Notes: a model not told the origin generated them from the sequence alone. Positions 7,463 to 16,836 are shown, counted from the first letter of the stretch. The stretch is 64,000 bases of DNA from JAJDXW01 sp965202895 (GCA_965202895.1 OZ241901.1:3348001-3412000); one strand, 5' to 3'. Made by a program: numbers and translations.

Positions 7463-8617
7463 ATGTACGACGACGGAATGAACGGTCGCCTGCACCTCCC
7501 GGATCTCTCGATCGCAGGCTTTCGCGGCATTGAGCGGCTCTCGATCCCGCGTTTGGGCCGGGTGACCCTGCTCGCCGGCCGCAACAGCGTCGGCAAGACC
7601 ACCGTGCTCGACGCGGTGCGCGTGTACGCCAGCCGCGGACGAAGCGAGGTTCTGCGCGAACTGCTGGACGCACGCGAGGAGGTCGCCACGGCGCACGATG
7701 AAGACGATGATCCGGTGGAGCTTCCCAACCTTGCGGCCCTGTTCCACGGGAGGAACGTGTCGGGGACGTCCGCCATCTCCATCGGTCCGATCACCGGCGA
7801 CGACGCGCTCGGGGTCGCAGTCTCCAAGCCCGAGGACTGGTCCGACGAGCAGAGACGGCTTTTGGGCCGTCTTCCGGTGGATACCGGCGTTCAGTGGCTG
7901 AAGATCGCATTCCGGGAAAGTGAATCGATCCTGCCCTGTATGCTTCCGACGGACGGCCAGCTTCCCACCCGGTTGCCAAGGCATTTCGGGACAATTCGTA
8001 TGCTGCTGGATGAAGATGAATGGCCGTCTGCGGTCGTCTGCGAGTCCTCGGGGCCGGGGGTGTTGAGCAGCTACGATATGGCACGCTTCTGGGACAACGT
8101 GGTGCTGACCGATGGCGAGGAGCTCTCGATCCGGGCGTTGCGGCTCGTCTTGCGAGATCGGGTGAGTCGGGTGGCCGTGATCGGTGAAGGGGGCAGATCG
8201 CGTTATTCCGAGGGGAGTCGCCGTAGGGTAGTCGTGAGATTGCCGGAGGCGGCTCGTCCCGTCCCGTTACGGAGCCTTGGCGACGGGGCGATGCGGATGT
8301 TCGGGGTCGCGCTGGCGCTTGCCAGCAGCCGCGGCGGCTTCCTGACCATCGACGAAGCGGAGAACGGAATCCATTATTCCCTCCAATCGGATTTCTGGCG
8401 CATGGTCCTGCGGGCGTCCTCCGAGCACGACGTACAAGTGTTCGCGACGACCCATAGCGGAGATTGCGTCAGGGGCTTCGCGCGGGCCGCGGTGGAAGTC
8501 GAGGACGTCGAGGGTGTCCTCGTTCGACTCGAACGGGAGGCCGGGAAGATTCGGGCCGTCGAGTACTCGGAGGAGGAGCTCGAAACGGCCGCCGAACAGG
8601 GCATCGAGGTCAGGTAG
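7463..8617 (+). CDS. OLD-like AAA15/ABC-type ATPase of a two-gene unit
   Basis: 384-residue SMC/ABC-like ATPase. Visible motifs are Walker A AGRNSVGKTTVLDAV near residue 38, a signature-like LRSLGDGAMRMFG around residue 272, Walker B FLTIDEAENGIHYS around residue 295, and the switch ATTHSGDC around residue 327. The order and spacing are those of OLD-family (AAA15, AAA_21-type) ATPases that work with TOPRIM nucleases in phage defence. The GTG-started TOPRIM-like partner follows after 4 bases. Third-position GC is lower than in the flanking genes, which suggests horizontal transfer. It is shorter than the ATPases of known OLD or PARIS systems, so the subtype is not assigned. Confidence 0.82.
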   Translation: MYDDGMNGRLHLPDLSIAGFRGIERLSIPRLGRVTLLAGRNSVGKTTVLDAVRVYASRGRSEVLRELLDAREEVATAHDEDDDPVELPNLAALFHGRNVSGTSAISIGPITGDDALGVAVSKPEDWSDEQRRLLGRLPVDTGVQWLKIAFRESESILPCMLPTDGQLPTRLPRHFGTIRMLLDEDEWPSAVVCESSGPGVLSSYDMARFWDNVVLTDGEELSIRALRLVLRDRVSRVAVIGEGGRSRYSEGSRRRVVVRLPEAARPVPLRSLGDGAMRMFGVALALASSRGGFLTIDEAENGIHYSLQSDFWRMVLRASSEHDVQVFATTHSGDCVRGFARAAVEVEDVEGVLVRLEREAGKIRAVEYSEEELETAAEQGIEVR

Positions 8618-8621
8618 CCGG

Positions 8622-9239
8622 GTGGCCGCGAGAGACCTGCCGCCGGAGCGCGTGCTGCTCGTAGAAGGAATCGACGACGAAGCGGTCGTGCGGAACCTTT
8701 GCATGCGTCATCAGGACGTCCCGGCGTTCGACGTCTTGAACAAAAGCGGATTTCCCAACCTTCGCAAATCCATCCGACCGGAGATGAAAGTCTCCGGCCG
8801 GCGTGCGGTCGGCGTCCTGGCGGACGCCGACGACGACCCTCGGGGACGATGGCAATCCATCTCCGATCGGCTGAGGCAAACGGGCGTACGTCCACCGGAT
8901 CGTCTCGCGCCAGGCGGGCTGGTCCTGGACGGCGAGCCCCGGACAGGGGTCTGGCTGATGCCCGACAACACTGCTTCGGGCGAGCTGGAAGACTTCGTCA
9001 TGGCGCTGGTCCCGGACGGCGACCCGGTTTGGCCGAGAGCCGAACGATACGTCGAGGATATTCCGGCCATCGAACGAAAGTTCGGACCCCGCAAGATGAC
9101 GAGGGCGAAGATCCACGCGTGGCTGGCAACGAGAGCGAACCCCCGCCTCATGGGCGCAGCCATCGGGGCGGGGGACCTGGATGCGGATCAGGCGCTCGCG
9201 ACGGCGTTCGTCGGCTGGCTGCGAAGGCTGTTCGGTTGA
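8622..9239 (+). CDS. DUF3226/TOPRIM-like protein, partner of the ATPase
   Basis: 205 residues from GTG 8622, four bases after the ATPase stop. An N-terminal VLLVEGIDDEAVV carries the Glu of a TOPRIM fold, VGVLADADDDPRGRW supplies the acidic DxD cluster near residue 67, and GVWLMPDNTASGELEDFV around residues 107-124 is the block typical of DUF3226 proteins. Such proteins are regarded as TOPRIM-type nucleases or relatives encoded beside OLD-like ATPases. The near-zero spacing means coupled translation and a two-subunit system, comparable in layout to PARIS (AriA/AriB) but with DUF3226 in place of DUF4435. Nuclease activity is inferred. Confidence 0.78.
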   Translation: MAARDLPPERVLLVEGIDDEAVVRNLCMRHQDVPAFDVLNKSGFPNLRKSIRPEMKVSGRRAVGVLADADDDPRGRWQSISDRLRQTGVRPPDRLAPGGLVLDGEPRTGVWLMPDNTASGELEDFVMALVPDGDPVWPRAERYVEDIPAIERKFGPRKMTRAKIHAWLATRANPRLMGAAIGAGDLDADQALATAFVGWLRRLFG

Positions 9240-9447
9240 TTCGGACGATGGCCCTTCTTCACCCACCATGCTCCTGCCATGAGCGCCGGCGCCCTCGCTC
9301 GCCGCCCGCCGCGCCCGAAGCGGCCGGCCTGGAACGCGCCCGAGCCGAAGCCGCTGCCGAGCCGTTTCGCCCCGGGCTCGGCAGCTTCCGCTGCTCAGGT
9401 CGATCTCGACCGCCCCTACGCCGAAATCGGCGCCGGAGCAGGTACGT

Positions 9448-10257
9448 TCAGTCCCGGTTGGCCGAGGGCGGGGCGGATCCGCCGCGCGCCGTGAAGTAGT
9501 CCTCGTAGGCGTTGGCGGAGCCGAGCAGGATCCCGCCGTCCACGACGAGCTCCGCGCCGGTGCACATGGCCGCCCGCGGCGAGGGGAAGAACGTAATGGC
9601 GTTCGCGATCTCCTCGGGCTCGACCAGGCGCCCGAGCGGAACCCCGCGCGCGATCCTCTCCTGCGCGCCGCCCGGCCGGGCGTCTCCCCTGCCGACGAGA
9701 CGGGTCCGGGTCGGGCCGGGGAAGACCGCGTTGGCCCGGATGCGCCAAGGGGCGAGCTCGTAGGCGAGATGCCGGGTGAACCCGACCATCCCCCACTTCG
9801 AGACGGTATAGGGGACGTCCGCCCCGAGCGAGATGTTCTTGCCGGCGGTCGAGGCGAGGTTGACGATGCCGCCGCCGCCCCTCGCCCGAAGGTGCGGGAC
9901 CGCCGCCTTGGTGCAGTTGAACGCCCCCTTGAGGTTGACGTCGATGAGCTCGTCCCAGCCCTCGGCGTCCGTCGCGTCGAACAGCCTCGGCGGGCTGATC
10001 CCGGCGTTGTTGACGAGCCCGTCGAGGCCGCCCTGGGCATCGGCCGCCGCGTCGACCGCCCGGGTCACGGCCTCGGGGTCGCGCACGTCCACGGCCGCGA
10101 ACCGGCCGCCCGGCAGGGAGGCGGCGAGCTCCGAGCCGTCCTGGACGTCGAGGATGGTCACGCGCGCGCCGGCCTCGCAGAGGGCGCGTGCGGTGGCCGC
10201 GCCGATGCCCATCGAGCCGCCGGTGACGACGGCGGAATAGCCGCTGAACTCGCTCAT
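9448..10257 (-). CDS. Short-chain dehydrogenase/reductase
   Basis: Classical SDR of 269 residues. The cofactor loop is VTGGSMGIGAA (residues 11-21), the acidic LDVQDG after strand 2 points to NAD, NNAG is present, the catalytic Ser lies in NLASTAGKN and the Tyr-Lys pair in YTVSKWG. The C-terminal VDGGILLG is the usual end of the fold. The ATG at 10257 has GGAG nine bases upstream. It is divergent from the TRAP transporter operon across 563 bases. A role in oxidising or reducing an imported carboxylate or aromatic intermediate is an inference from context only. Confidence 0.85.
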   Translation of the reverse strand: MSEFSGYSAVVTGGSMGIGAATARALCEAGARVTILDVQDGSELAASLPGGRFAAVDVRDPEAVTRAVDAAADAQGGLDGLVNNAGISPPRLFDATDAEGWDELIDVNLKGAFNCTKAAVPHLRARGGGGIVNLASTAGKNISLGADVPYTVSKWGMVGFTRHLAYELAPWRIRANAVFPGPTRTRLVGRGDARPGGAQERIARGVPLGRLVEPEEIANAITFFPSPRAAMCTGAELVVDGGILLGSANAYEDYFTARGGSAPPSANRD

Positions 10258-10820
10258 GAGCTGGTTCTCCGATGTGCGCTGGGGGCTCCGTCGATTTCGG
10301 GGGACCCCTCGGGGCTCGATTCGAGGATCGACCCGGGGATCGATTCGGGGCCGCGGCCCCTCCCGTCAAGGATAAACGCCCGTGCGGGCCGCATGTTGCA
10401 GAACCGGAACCGGGCCGGGGCCATCGGCCGCCAGGGCCGTTTCCCGCCGACCGGCTTCCGGCCGCGGATGCGGGGCGGTCGCACCCGAAGGGGCAGGGCT
10501 CCTCCTGGGAATGTTCGCAGCGGGTGCGCCGGGGCGAGCTGCGGGGACCCCGGAGGGTCCGGCGCGGTTCGTCGGAGGATCGGGGTCGAAGCGGCCTGGA
10601 GAAGCGGCTTGGCGAAGCAGCCCGGAGAAGCGGCCCGGAACGGAGTACGTCCGGCCACCGTGGGCGGGTCGGCGTCCGCCGCAGGAGGACGGCGGGAAGT
10701 GCGGGCTTGGGGCCCGGGCCTCCGCCGTGCATCGGTCCGGGCGCCCCCCGTGCATCGCCTCGGGGACTCGAATACACTCGCCCGGAGCGTTCGATCAGGC
10801 CAACACCGGGGGAGATCTCG
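10258..10820. other. 563-base divergent intergenic region, SDR to TRAP operon
   Basis: No gene is supported. It holds repeated GATCGA-type motifs at about 10320-10360, the 13-base tandem repeat at 10589-10640, and a TACACT hexamer near 10770 that could be a -10 element for the transporter operon, with no recognisable -35. Confidence 0.6.
10589..10640. repeat. Four tandem copies of a 13-base unit
   Basis: AAGCGGCCTGGAG, AAGCGGCTTGGCG, AAGCAGCCCGGAG and AAGCGGCCCGGAA follow each other without gaps about 180 bases upstream of the transporter start. Thirteen is not a multiple of three, which argues against a coding origin; direct repeats of this kind can be regulator-binding arrays or slippage products. 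Confidence 0.85.
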
Positions 10821-11831
10821 ATGCGTATATCGAAGCTGCTGACGTTCTGCGTTGCGGCCGGCATGAGCGCCATGGCGATGGCCGCCGACTACACGCTGAC
10901 GGTTTCGAGCTGGGCGCCGCCGACCCACGGCGTCAACGCCAAGCTGTGGCCGACCCTCATCGAGATGATCGAGGACGCGACCGGCGGCAAGGTCACCGCG
11001 CAGATCAAGTACCGCCTCGGTCCGCCGCCGGCGCAGATGGACCTCGTCCAGGACGGCGCGGCCGACCTGTCGTGGATCTTCCACGGCTATCAGGCCGGCC
11101 GGTTCACGGCCACGAAGCTCATCGAGCTTCCCGGCTACCGCGGCAACGCGGAGGCCGCGTCGGTCGCCTACTGGCGCGTGCACGAGGCGCATCTTGCCGC
11201 CGCCGACGAGCACAAGGGGGTCAAGCTCATCGGCCTGATGACCCACGGCCCGGCCCATCTGCACTCCGCGCGCAAGGTCACCTCCCTCGACCAGGTGGCG
11301 GGGATGAAGCTGCGCGTCCCGGGCGGGGTCGGCGGCGATGCCGGGGCCGCGCTCGGCGCGACCGGGATCCAGGTCCCGGCCCCGAAGGTCTACGAGACCC
11401 TGGCGTCGAACGCCGCGGACGGGGTGGTCATGCCGTTCGAGGCGCGCAAGGGGTTCAAGCTGACCGAGGTGGCCCAGAACGTCTACGAGATGCCGGGCGG
11501 GCTGTACCGCGGTTCGTTCGCGCTCATCATGAACCGGGAGACCTTCGACGGCCTGCCCGAAGACCTGCGGACGGCGCTCGACGAGAAGGTCTTCGGCGAG
11601 CCCGCCTCACGCATGGCCGGCGCGGTGTGGGACGAGATCGACGTCGCCGGCCGGGAGGTCACCCTCGCCGCCCCCGACAATTCGATCAACCCCGCGTCCG
11701 CGTCCGACGTGGCGGCCTGGGAGGCCATCGCCGGGAAGATCCGCGAGAACGTCCTCGCCGAGATCGCGGCCAGGGGCATCGACGCCGAGGCGGCGCAGGC
11801 CATGGTCGAGGCCGAGATGGCGCAGAACTAG
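10821..11831 (+). CDS. dctP: TRAP transporter substrate-binding protein, DctP family
   Basis: Periplasmic solute receptor of a tripartite ATP-independent transporter. Residues 1-21 are a typical signal peptide ending AMAMA before ADYTLTVSSWAPP, the characteristic N-terminus of DctP/YiaO receptors. LPGYRGNAEA, the MKLRVPGG segment near residue 170 and the VYEMPGG region near 225 also fit the family. It is first in a dctP-dctQ-dctM operon. GGGGGAG lies ahead of ATG 10821. The ligand cannot be named from sequence; TRAP receptors usually bind carboxylates, and the nearby aromatic catabolic genes make an organic acid plausible. Confidence 0.9.
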   Translation: MRISKLLTFCVAAGMSAMAMAADYTLTVSSWAPPTHGVNAKLWPTLIEMIEDATGGKVTAQIKYRLGPPPAQMDLVQDGAADLSWIFHGYQAGRFTATKLIELPGYRGNAEAASVAYWRVHEAHLAAADEHKGVKLIGLMTHGPAHLHSARKVTSLDQVAGMKLRVPGGVGGDAGAALGATGIQVPAPKVYETLASNAADGVVMPFEARKGFKLTEVAQNVYEMPGGLYRGSFALIMNRETFDGLPEDLRTALDEKVFGEPASRMAGAVWDEIDVAGREVTLAAPDNSINPASASDVAAWEAIAGKIRENVLAEIAARGIDAEAAQAMVEAEMAQN

Positions 11832-11893
11832 CCCGGTCCGGGACTTCATCGGAGGAGCCTCCGCGGCCTCCCCGGTCGCGGGGGCCGTGCCCC

Positions 11894-12397
11894 GTGAGCC
11901 TCCTCGTCCGGTTCGCGCGCCGGGCGGCCGGCGCGCCCGTGCTGCTCGCCGTCACCGCGCTGTTCGTCATGATGATCATGACGTTCTTCGACGTCGTGCT
12001 GCGCTCGGCCTTCGACACGCCCATCGAGGCGGCCACCGAGCTCACCAGGATCCTCATGGCGGTCGTGGTGTTCTCCGCCCTTCCGGTCATCTCCGGGCGG
12101 GCCGGGCACATCACGGTCGACGTGCTGGACTGGGCCTTCTCCCGGGCTGCGGCCCGTTGGCGGGACGTCGTCGTCAACCTTCTCTCCGGGGCGATGCTCT
12201 GGTGGCCGGCCGAGCGGGTCACGGTGCTGGCCGAGCGGGCCCGGGGCTACGGCGACGTCACCGAGTACCTCGGGATCCCCCAGTTCCATATCGCCTGGTT
12301 CATCGCCGTGTTCACCTTCCTCACCGCCCTCGTCCTGATCCTGCGCGGGTCGTTGCTGGCGTTCTCGCCCGACCTCGTCCGGCCGGCCGATGATTGA
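11894..12397 (+). CDS. dctQ: TRAP transporter small permease, DctQ family
   Basis: 167-residue membrane protein with four hydrophobic helices (about residues 15-35, 48-66, 85-105 and 132-152). The segment MTFFDVVLRSAFDTPIEAA after the first helix is characteristic of DctQ subunits, as is the charged VLDWAFSR loop. GTG 11894 is the only reasonable start before helix 1. It overlaps the large permease gene by eight bases, so the two integral membrane subunits are translationally coupled. Confidence 0.9.
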   Translation: MSLLVRFARRAAGAPVLLAVTALFVMMIMTFFDVVLRSAFDTPIEAATELTRILMAVVVFSALPVISGRAGHITVDVLDWAFSRAAARWRDVVVNLLSGAMLWWPAERVTVLAERARGYGDVTEYLGIPQFHIAWFIAVFTFLTALVLILRGSLLAFSPDLVRPADD

Positions 12398-13703
12398 AGC
12401 ACTGGTCGGCTTCTCGGCGGTGCTGGTCCTCGTCCTGCTCCGCATGCCGATCGCGTTCGCGATGGGCCTCGTCGGGATGCTCGGCTACATGCATCTCAAC
12501 TCCTACCGCGGCGCCATCTCGATGGTCGGGCGGCTGGTCATCGACACCACCCAGAACTACGGCCTGTCCGTCGTTCCGCTCTTCATCCTGATGGGGCTGT
12601 TCGTGAACAAGGGCGGTCTCTCGCGCGAGCTCTACCGGGCCTCCCACGCCTTCCTCGGCCACTTCCGGGGCGGCCTCGCGATGGCGACGATCTGCGCGTG
12701 CGCCGGATTCTCCGCCATCTGCGGCTCGTCGCTCGCCACCGCCGCGACGATGTCGAAGGTGGCGATGCCGCAGATGCGCCGGTTCGGCTATGACGACGGC
12801 CTGTCCACCGCTTCGATCGCGGCCGGGGGCACCCTCGGGATCCTGATCCCTCCGTCGGTGATCCTCGTCATCTACGGGCTGCTGACCGAAACCTCCATCG
12901 GCAAGCTCTTCATCGCCGGCATCGTTCCCGGCCTGCTCGGCGTGCTGTGCTACCTGGCCGCGATCCGCTTCACGGTGGCCCGCCGCCCGGAGGCCGGGCC
13001 GGCCGGAGAGCGGACGACCTGGGCGGATCGGGGCCGGGCGCTCGGCAGCGTGTGGGCCGTGCTCCTGCTGTTCTTTCTCGTCATCGGCGGGCTCTACGGC
13101 ACGTTCGACGTGTGGCCGCTCCATCTCACGTTCTCCCCGACCGAGGCGGCCGGGATGGGCGCGATGGGCGCCTTCCTCGTCGCGCTCGCGCGCGGAACCC
13201 TGACGGTCGGAGGCACGTTCGAGGTGCTTCGCGAGACGGCCTTCACCACCGCCTCGCTGTTCACCGTGCTCATCGGCGCCTGGGTGTTCTCGAACTTCGT
13301 GAATCTGGCCGGGCTGCCGGAGGGGCTCCGGGCGCTCGTCACGGACCACGCGGTCTCGCCGGGGACGGTGATGCTGCTCATCCTCCTGGTCTATCTCCTG
13401 CTCGGCTGCGTGTTCGAATCGCTGTCCATGCTGCTCCTGACCGTGCCGATCTTCTTCCCGTTGGTGGTGGGCCTCGGGTACGACCCGGTGTGGTTCGGGA
13501 TCATCGTCGTGGTGGTCACGGAGATCAGCCTCATCACCCCGCCGGTAGGGCTCAACGTGTTCGTATTGAGGGGCGTCGTCCCCGACGTATCGACGGGCAC
13601 CGTCTTTCGGGGGGTCACGCCGTTCTGGATCGCCGACGTCTTCCGGCTGGCCCTGCTCGTCACCCTGCCCTGGCTGGCCCTGGCGCTTCCCCGTTCCATG
13701 TGA
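12390..13703 (+). CDS. dctM: TRAP transporter large permease, DctM family
   Basis: 437-residue polytopic membrane protein with about 11-12 hydrophobic helices. Family blocks are visible: LRMPIAFAMGLVGMLGY at the start, VVPLFILMGLFVNKGGL near residue 60, the conserved GGTLGILIPPSVILVIYG near residue 145, and a C-terminal EISLITPPVGLNVFVLRGV. Together with DctQ it forms the sodium-dependent channel fed by DctP. The start overlaps the end of dctQ. A TRAP operon of this order is standard. Confidence 0.92.
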   Translation: MIEALVGFSAVLVLVLLRMPIAFAMGLVGMLGYMHLNSYRGAISMVGRLVIDTTQNYGLSVVPLFILMGLFVNKGGLSRELYRASHAFLGHFRGGLAMATICACAGFSAICGSSLATAATMSKVAMPQMRRFGYDDGLSTASIAAGGTLGILIPPSVILVIYGLLTETSIGKLFIAGIVPGLLGVLCYLAAIRFTVARRPEAGPAGERTTWADRGRALGSVWAVLLLFFLVIGGLYGTFDVWPLHLTFSPTEAAGMGAMGAFLVALARGTLTVGGTFEVLRETAFTTASLFTVLIGAWVFSNFVNLAGLPEGLRALVTDHAVSPGTVMLLILLVYLLLGCVFESLSMLLLTVPIFFPLVVGLGYDPVWFGIIVVVVTEISLITPPVGLNVFVLRGVVPDVSTGTVFRGVTPFWIADVFRLALLVTLPWLALALPRSM

Positions 13704-13863
13704 CCGCGGCCGGGTCGAGGACCGGACCCGGCACCGGCTCGGGCCTCCCCGCGCCCGGACCCGGCGGGCCGTCCCGCCCGTTCTCCAGGCGGAGCGGGTA
13801 TAGTCCGCGTCCGCCGTCCCTGCCGGAAGGACGATACGGAAAGGCTACGGAAAGGTGACCGTC

Positions 13864-14727
13864 ATGGAACGGAACGCTCGGCGTCCCTCCGCGCGCGGCT
13901 CCGCATGGCGCCGCGCGGCCCCCGCCCTGCCGGCCGTCCTCGCGATGCTTGCGACCGCCGCCCCCACCGCCCCCGCGGACGCCGCGGACGACGATGCCTT
14001 CGCCCGGACACGGGGAGGTGGCTACGTGGGCGTCTTCGCCGGCTCCGGCCGGACGCACCACCGGGTCGTCGATGTCGACGGCTTCTCGTACTCGGGCCGT
14101 TCCGGCCGGAGCGTCGGTTACGGCGACGGCGGGTTGGTCGGCGGCGTCCTCGTCGGGAGGAGGCTCGAGATCGGCGGCGTACCTCTCAGGATCGAGCTCG
14201 ACGGCACGTTCGGCAACATGTCGGCGAAGACGGATCGGATCGATCCCCGGTTCGATCCGCCGGATGAGACGGTGGAATCGGAGCTTCGATGGGTCGCGGC
14301 GGCGCGCGCCGGGATCGAGCAGGCCGTCGGACCCGCGACGGTGTTCGTCTCCGCCGGACTGGCGCTCGCCCGGGTCGAGAATTCGCTGACCGATCTCGAC
14401 GCCTGGCGGGGCCCGGACGGCGAATGGGTGTTGCTGCCCGACGGCAGGGCCGCCCAGCGCGTGGACCCCGACGACTCCTTCCGCGACGCCTCGACGGAGC
14501 TCGGCTGGACCATCGGGGCCGGCGTCGAGACCTCCCTGAACGACACCTGGACGCTGCGGCTCGAAGGCTCCTATCTGGACTTCGGGGAGAGCACCCATCA
14601 CGCCAACCATTCCGGCGACGATTTCTGCTGCGGGAGCGGAACCCCCCGAAGGCGCGTCTCCTACCGCATCGAGAACGAGCTCGGCCTCGTGCGCGTCGGC
14701 CTCATCTACCGCTTCGGCGGCCGGTAG
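13864..14727 (+). CDS. Outer-membrane beta-barrel protein
   Basis: 287 residues. After an Arg-rich N-region comes a hydrophobic Ala-rich signal segment ending near APADA, then GGYVGVFAGSG, the usual first strand of an OmpA/OprF-like or porin-type eight-stranded barrel. Alternating strands follow, and the protein ends VGLIYRFGGR, a strand with aromatic residue close to the C-terminus as in outer-membrane proteins. ATG 13864 is preferred over GTG 13855 because AAAGG lies eight bases upstream. A TATAGT hexamer at 13799-13804 may be its -10 element. Function unknown; location beside the TRAP operon could mean substrate passage. Confidence 0.7.
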   Translation: MERNARRPSARGSAWRRAAPALPAVLAMLATAAPTAPADAADDDAFARTRGGGYVGVFAGSGRTHHRVVDVDGFSYSGRSGRSVGYGDGGLVGGVLVGRRLEIGGVPLRIELDGTFGNMSAKTDRIDPRFDPPDETVESELRWVAAARAGIEQAVGPATVFVSAGLALARVENSLTDLDAWRGPDGEWVLLPDGRAAQRVDPDDSFRDASTELGWTIGAGVETSLNDTWTLRLEGSYLDFGESTHHANHSGDDFCCGSGTPRRRVSYRIENELGLVRVGLIYRFGGR

Positions 14728-14802
14728 CGGGACCCCGGCGCGGGCGCATGACCCGAGGCCCCTGCCCGCCACCCGGGGGCGGGGGCGGGAGCGGGAGGGT
14801 GC

Positions 14803-16836
14803 TCAGGGGTCGGGGCCGGTGACTGCATCGTAGCGTTCGCCGGCGAGCTCGACGCAGAGATCGACGTCGGCCGCGAGCAGGTACCGGTCCTCGACGAGAC
14901 GTTCCGCCGCCCCCCGCACCTCGGCCAGGTACGCGTCCCGGCTCGCGTAGCGCTCGGCGACGGAAGGGCGGGGGTCGGAGGCGGCCGCGCGCTCCGCCGC
15001 GGTGCGGGCGAGCGGGATCGTCGATCCGAGGTACTCGAGGATCTGGCCGTCGCCGCCGCTCTCGGGGTGCCGCGGGTTGAAGCCGGCGTGGGTCGCGACC
15101 GGGATGCTCACGTCCGGCATCCGGACCCCGCCCGTCTCGTTGCCGTCCGCGTCGACGGCGGAGACCGGTGACGGGTACGGCTCGCCCGTGAACCGGGCGG
15201 GGAGGGCGGGAACGCCCCGGCCGGCGTGCTCCCCGAGGTCCATGGGCGCGAGCGAGGGGAGCCGGTCCGGGCGCGGCAGAGCGAGCCCGGGGATCGCCGC
15301 GAGCGCCCTCAGCACCTCCTCGCGGGAGGCCGCGGTGGCCTCCCGCCCGCGCGGAAACACGCTCGCCGGGGGCTCGACACCGTCCGCCACCCAGGCCCGC
15401 AGGTGCTCGAGGGCGGCGCGAAGGAGCGGCCGGTAGTCGACGGCGTTGAACCGGTTCGCCCCGCGGCTCCCGAACATGCTCCGGTCCGTGAACGGCAGGA
15501 CCCCGGGGCCGTGCTGGGTCCCGGCGAAGAGATAGCGCCGGACCTCGGCGGGCGGCTCGAGGTCCGCCCCGGGGTCCACCCTGGGGTCCACCGCGGGGTC
15601 CGCCGCGCCGTCCGACCCGGACTCGAGGTCGAGGTGGGTGAGCCCCGCGTCTCCGCGCCAGTACTCCGCCGACGTGTCGGTGTAGACGATCTTCGGCACG
15701 CCGCCCGCCGCCCGCAGGCGGTCGAGCAGGCCCTCGCGCCGCCCCGAGCGGGGGTCGGTCCGGGGCTCGTCGGCGAACGGGAAGCGGTGCCCGAGGCTCG
15801 GGGTCGGCTGCACCGAGGGCTGTCCGTAGCGGTGGTTGAACTCGCCGCGCCGCCCGCCCGCGACGTGGACGTGCACCCCGTCGAACACCCGCTCCCCCGC
15901 CTCGTCCCGGTTGAGGCCGGCGTGAAGGAAGGTCCGCAGGAGCCGGCCGCACTGCGAGACCCCTTTGGCGATCACGTGGTCGACCCGGCCGGCGGCGGGC
16001 GAGTCGGCGCTCGCGCGCGTCCACGCCGCGAGGTCGCGCATCGCGAGGAGCCCCGCCCCGACCACCGGGCACCCGGCCGGGGTATAGACGAGATCGTAGA
16101 TCCGGCCCGCCTCGAAGCCGCCCGCGAGCGAGACGCCTCCCGGGCCGGCAAGCGTCTCATCGCCTTCCACCCGGGCGAACGCCCAGCGGTCCCGCGGGAT
16201 GCGTACCGGCGTGTCGAACAGGTGCTCGCGCACCGAGAGCTCGGCCGCCGGGTCGTCGGGGTCGAGCGGCGGGATCGGGGCGTGGTTGCCGACCGAGCCG
16301 ACGTGGTGGTCGGTGAGGGCGAAGGTGTCGGCCGCCCGGTCGGGCTGGATGCGCAGCTGCATCCGTCCGTCCGGCTTCCGGTTCGCGGGCGGCACGGCGG
16401 GGGCGCGGAGCCCGAGGCGCACCGAGGGGTGCGGAACGTCCCACTGCCATCCGCACCAGGCGACGCACCACCCGCGTTCGAACAGGAAACCGTCCCCCGC
16501 GGGGATCTCGTCGGTCGGCATGAGGTCGAACGGCGCCATGTTGAACGAACGCATCGCGAGCCGGTTGCCCCGGTTCGGCGCCTCGAAGAGCAGTGCGCGG
16601 TTGGCCCGGCCGGGGTCCACCGGCACGAGGAAGGTCGCGTCGCCGCGGAAGCGTACCCGGCCGTCGTGGTCCTGCGCGGCCCGGCCGAGGTCGACGATGG
16701 GTGCGTTCGCGGGGTGCCCGGGGTCCACCGCGTAGTGCGCGACCGCGTCGATCCGTTCGTAGGCTCCCGCGCTACCGAAAGCCCGGCCGCCCGCGAACGG
16801 CTCGCGCCGCACGATCTCGAGTCGGGTCAGTGCCAT
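14803..16836 (-). CDS. Alpha/beta hydrolase domain-containing protein, 677 aa
   Basis: Large protein of the family annotated as alpha/beta hydrolase domain-containing. The probable nucleophile elbow is AKGVSQCGRLLRTFL (Ser near residue 295), preceded by YTPAGCPVVGAGLLAMRDL, and a late AGTQHGPGV supplies a candidate His. Repeated VDPR/VDPG units around residue 420 make a low-complexity linker. ATG 16836 is chosen because GGAGG lies six bases upstream; an ATG at 16842 sits on that site. It is divergent from the gentisate dioxygenase-like gene across 115 bases that contain the palindrome ACCATATGGT, so the two are probably co-regulated. Likely an esterase or lactonase of the same catabolic route; substrate unknown. 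Confidence 0.75.
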   Translation of the reverse strand: MALTRLEIVRREPFAGGRAFGSAGAYERIDAVAHYAVDPGHPANAPIVDLGRAAQDHDGRVRFRGDATFLVPVDPGRANRALLFEAPNRGNRLAMRSFNMAPFDLMPTDEIPAGDGFLFERGWCVAWCGWQWDVPHPSVRLGLRAPAVPPANRKPDGRMQLRIQPDRAADTFALTDHHVGSVGNHAPIPPLDPDDPAAELSVREHLFDTPVRIPRDRWAFARVEGDETLAGPGGVSLAGGFEAGRIYDLVYTPAGCPVVGAGLLAMRDLAAWTRASADSPAAGRVDHVIAKGVSQCGRLLRTFLHAGLNRDEAGERVFDGVHVHVAGGRRGEFNHRYGQPSVQPTPSLGHRFPFADEPRTDPRSGRREGLLDRLRAAGGVPKIVYTDTSAEYWRGDAGLTHLDLESGSDGAADPAVDPRVDPGADLEPPAEVRRYLFAGTQHGPGVLPFTDRSMFGSRGANRFNAVDYRPLLRAALEHLRAWVADGVEPPASVFPRGREATAASREEVLRALAAIPGLALPRPDRLPSLAPMDLGEHAGRGVPALPARFTGEPYPSPVSAVDADGNETGGVRMPDVSIPVATHAGFNPRHPESGGDGQILEYLGSTIPLARTAAERAAASDPRPSVAERYASRDAYLAEVRGAAERLVEDRYLLAADVDLCVELAGERYDAVTGPDP

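Noticed and set aside
2851..7533. A 1560-codon open frame on the + strand across the selenoprotein and amidohydrolase genes
   Set aside because: It is an antisense-like shadow of high-GC sequence in the wrong frame: Arg/Gly/Pro-rich translation, no domain, and it overlaps two genes with clear motifs.
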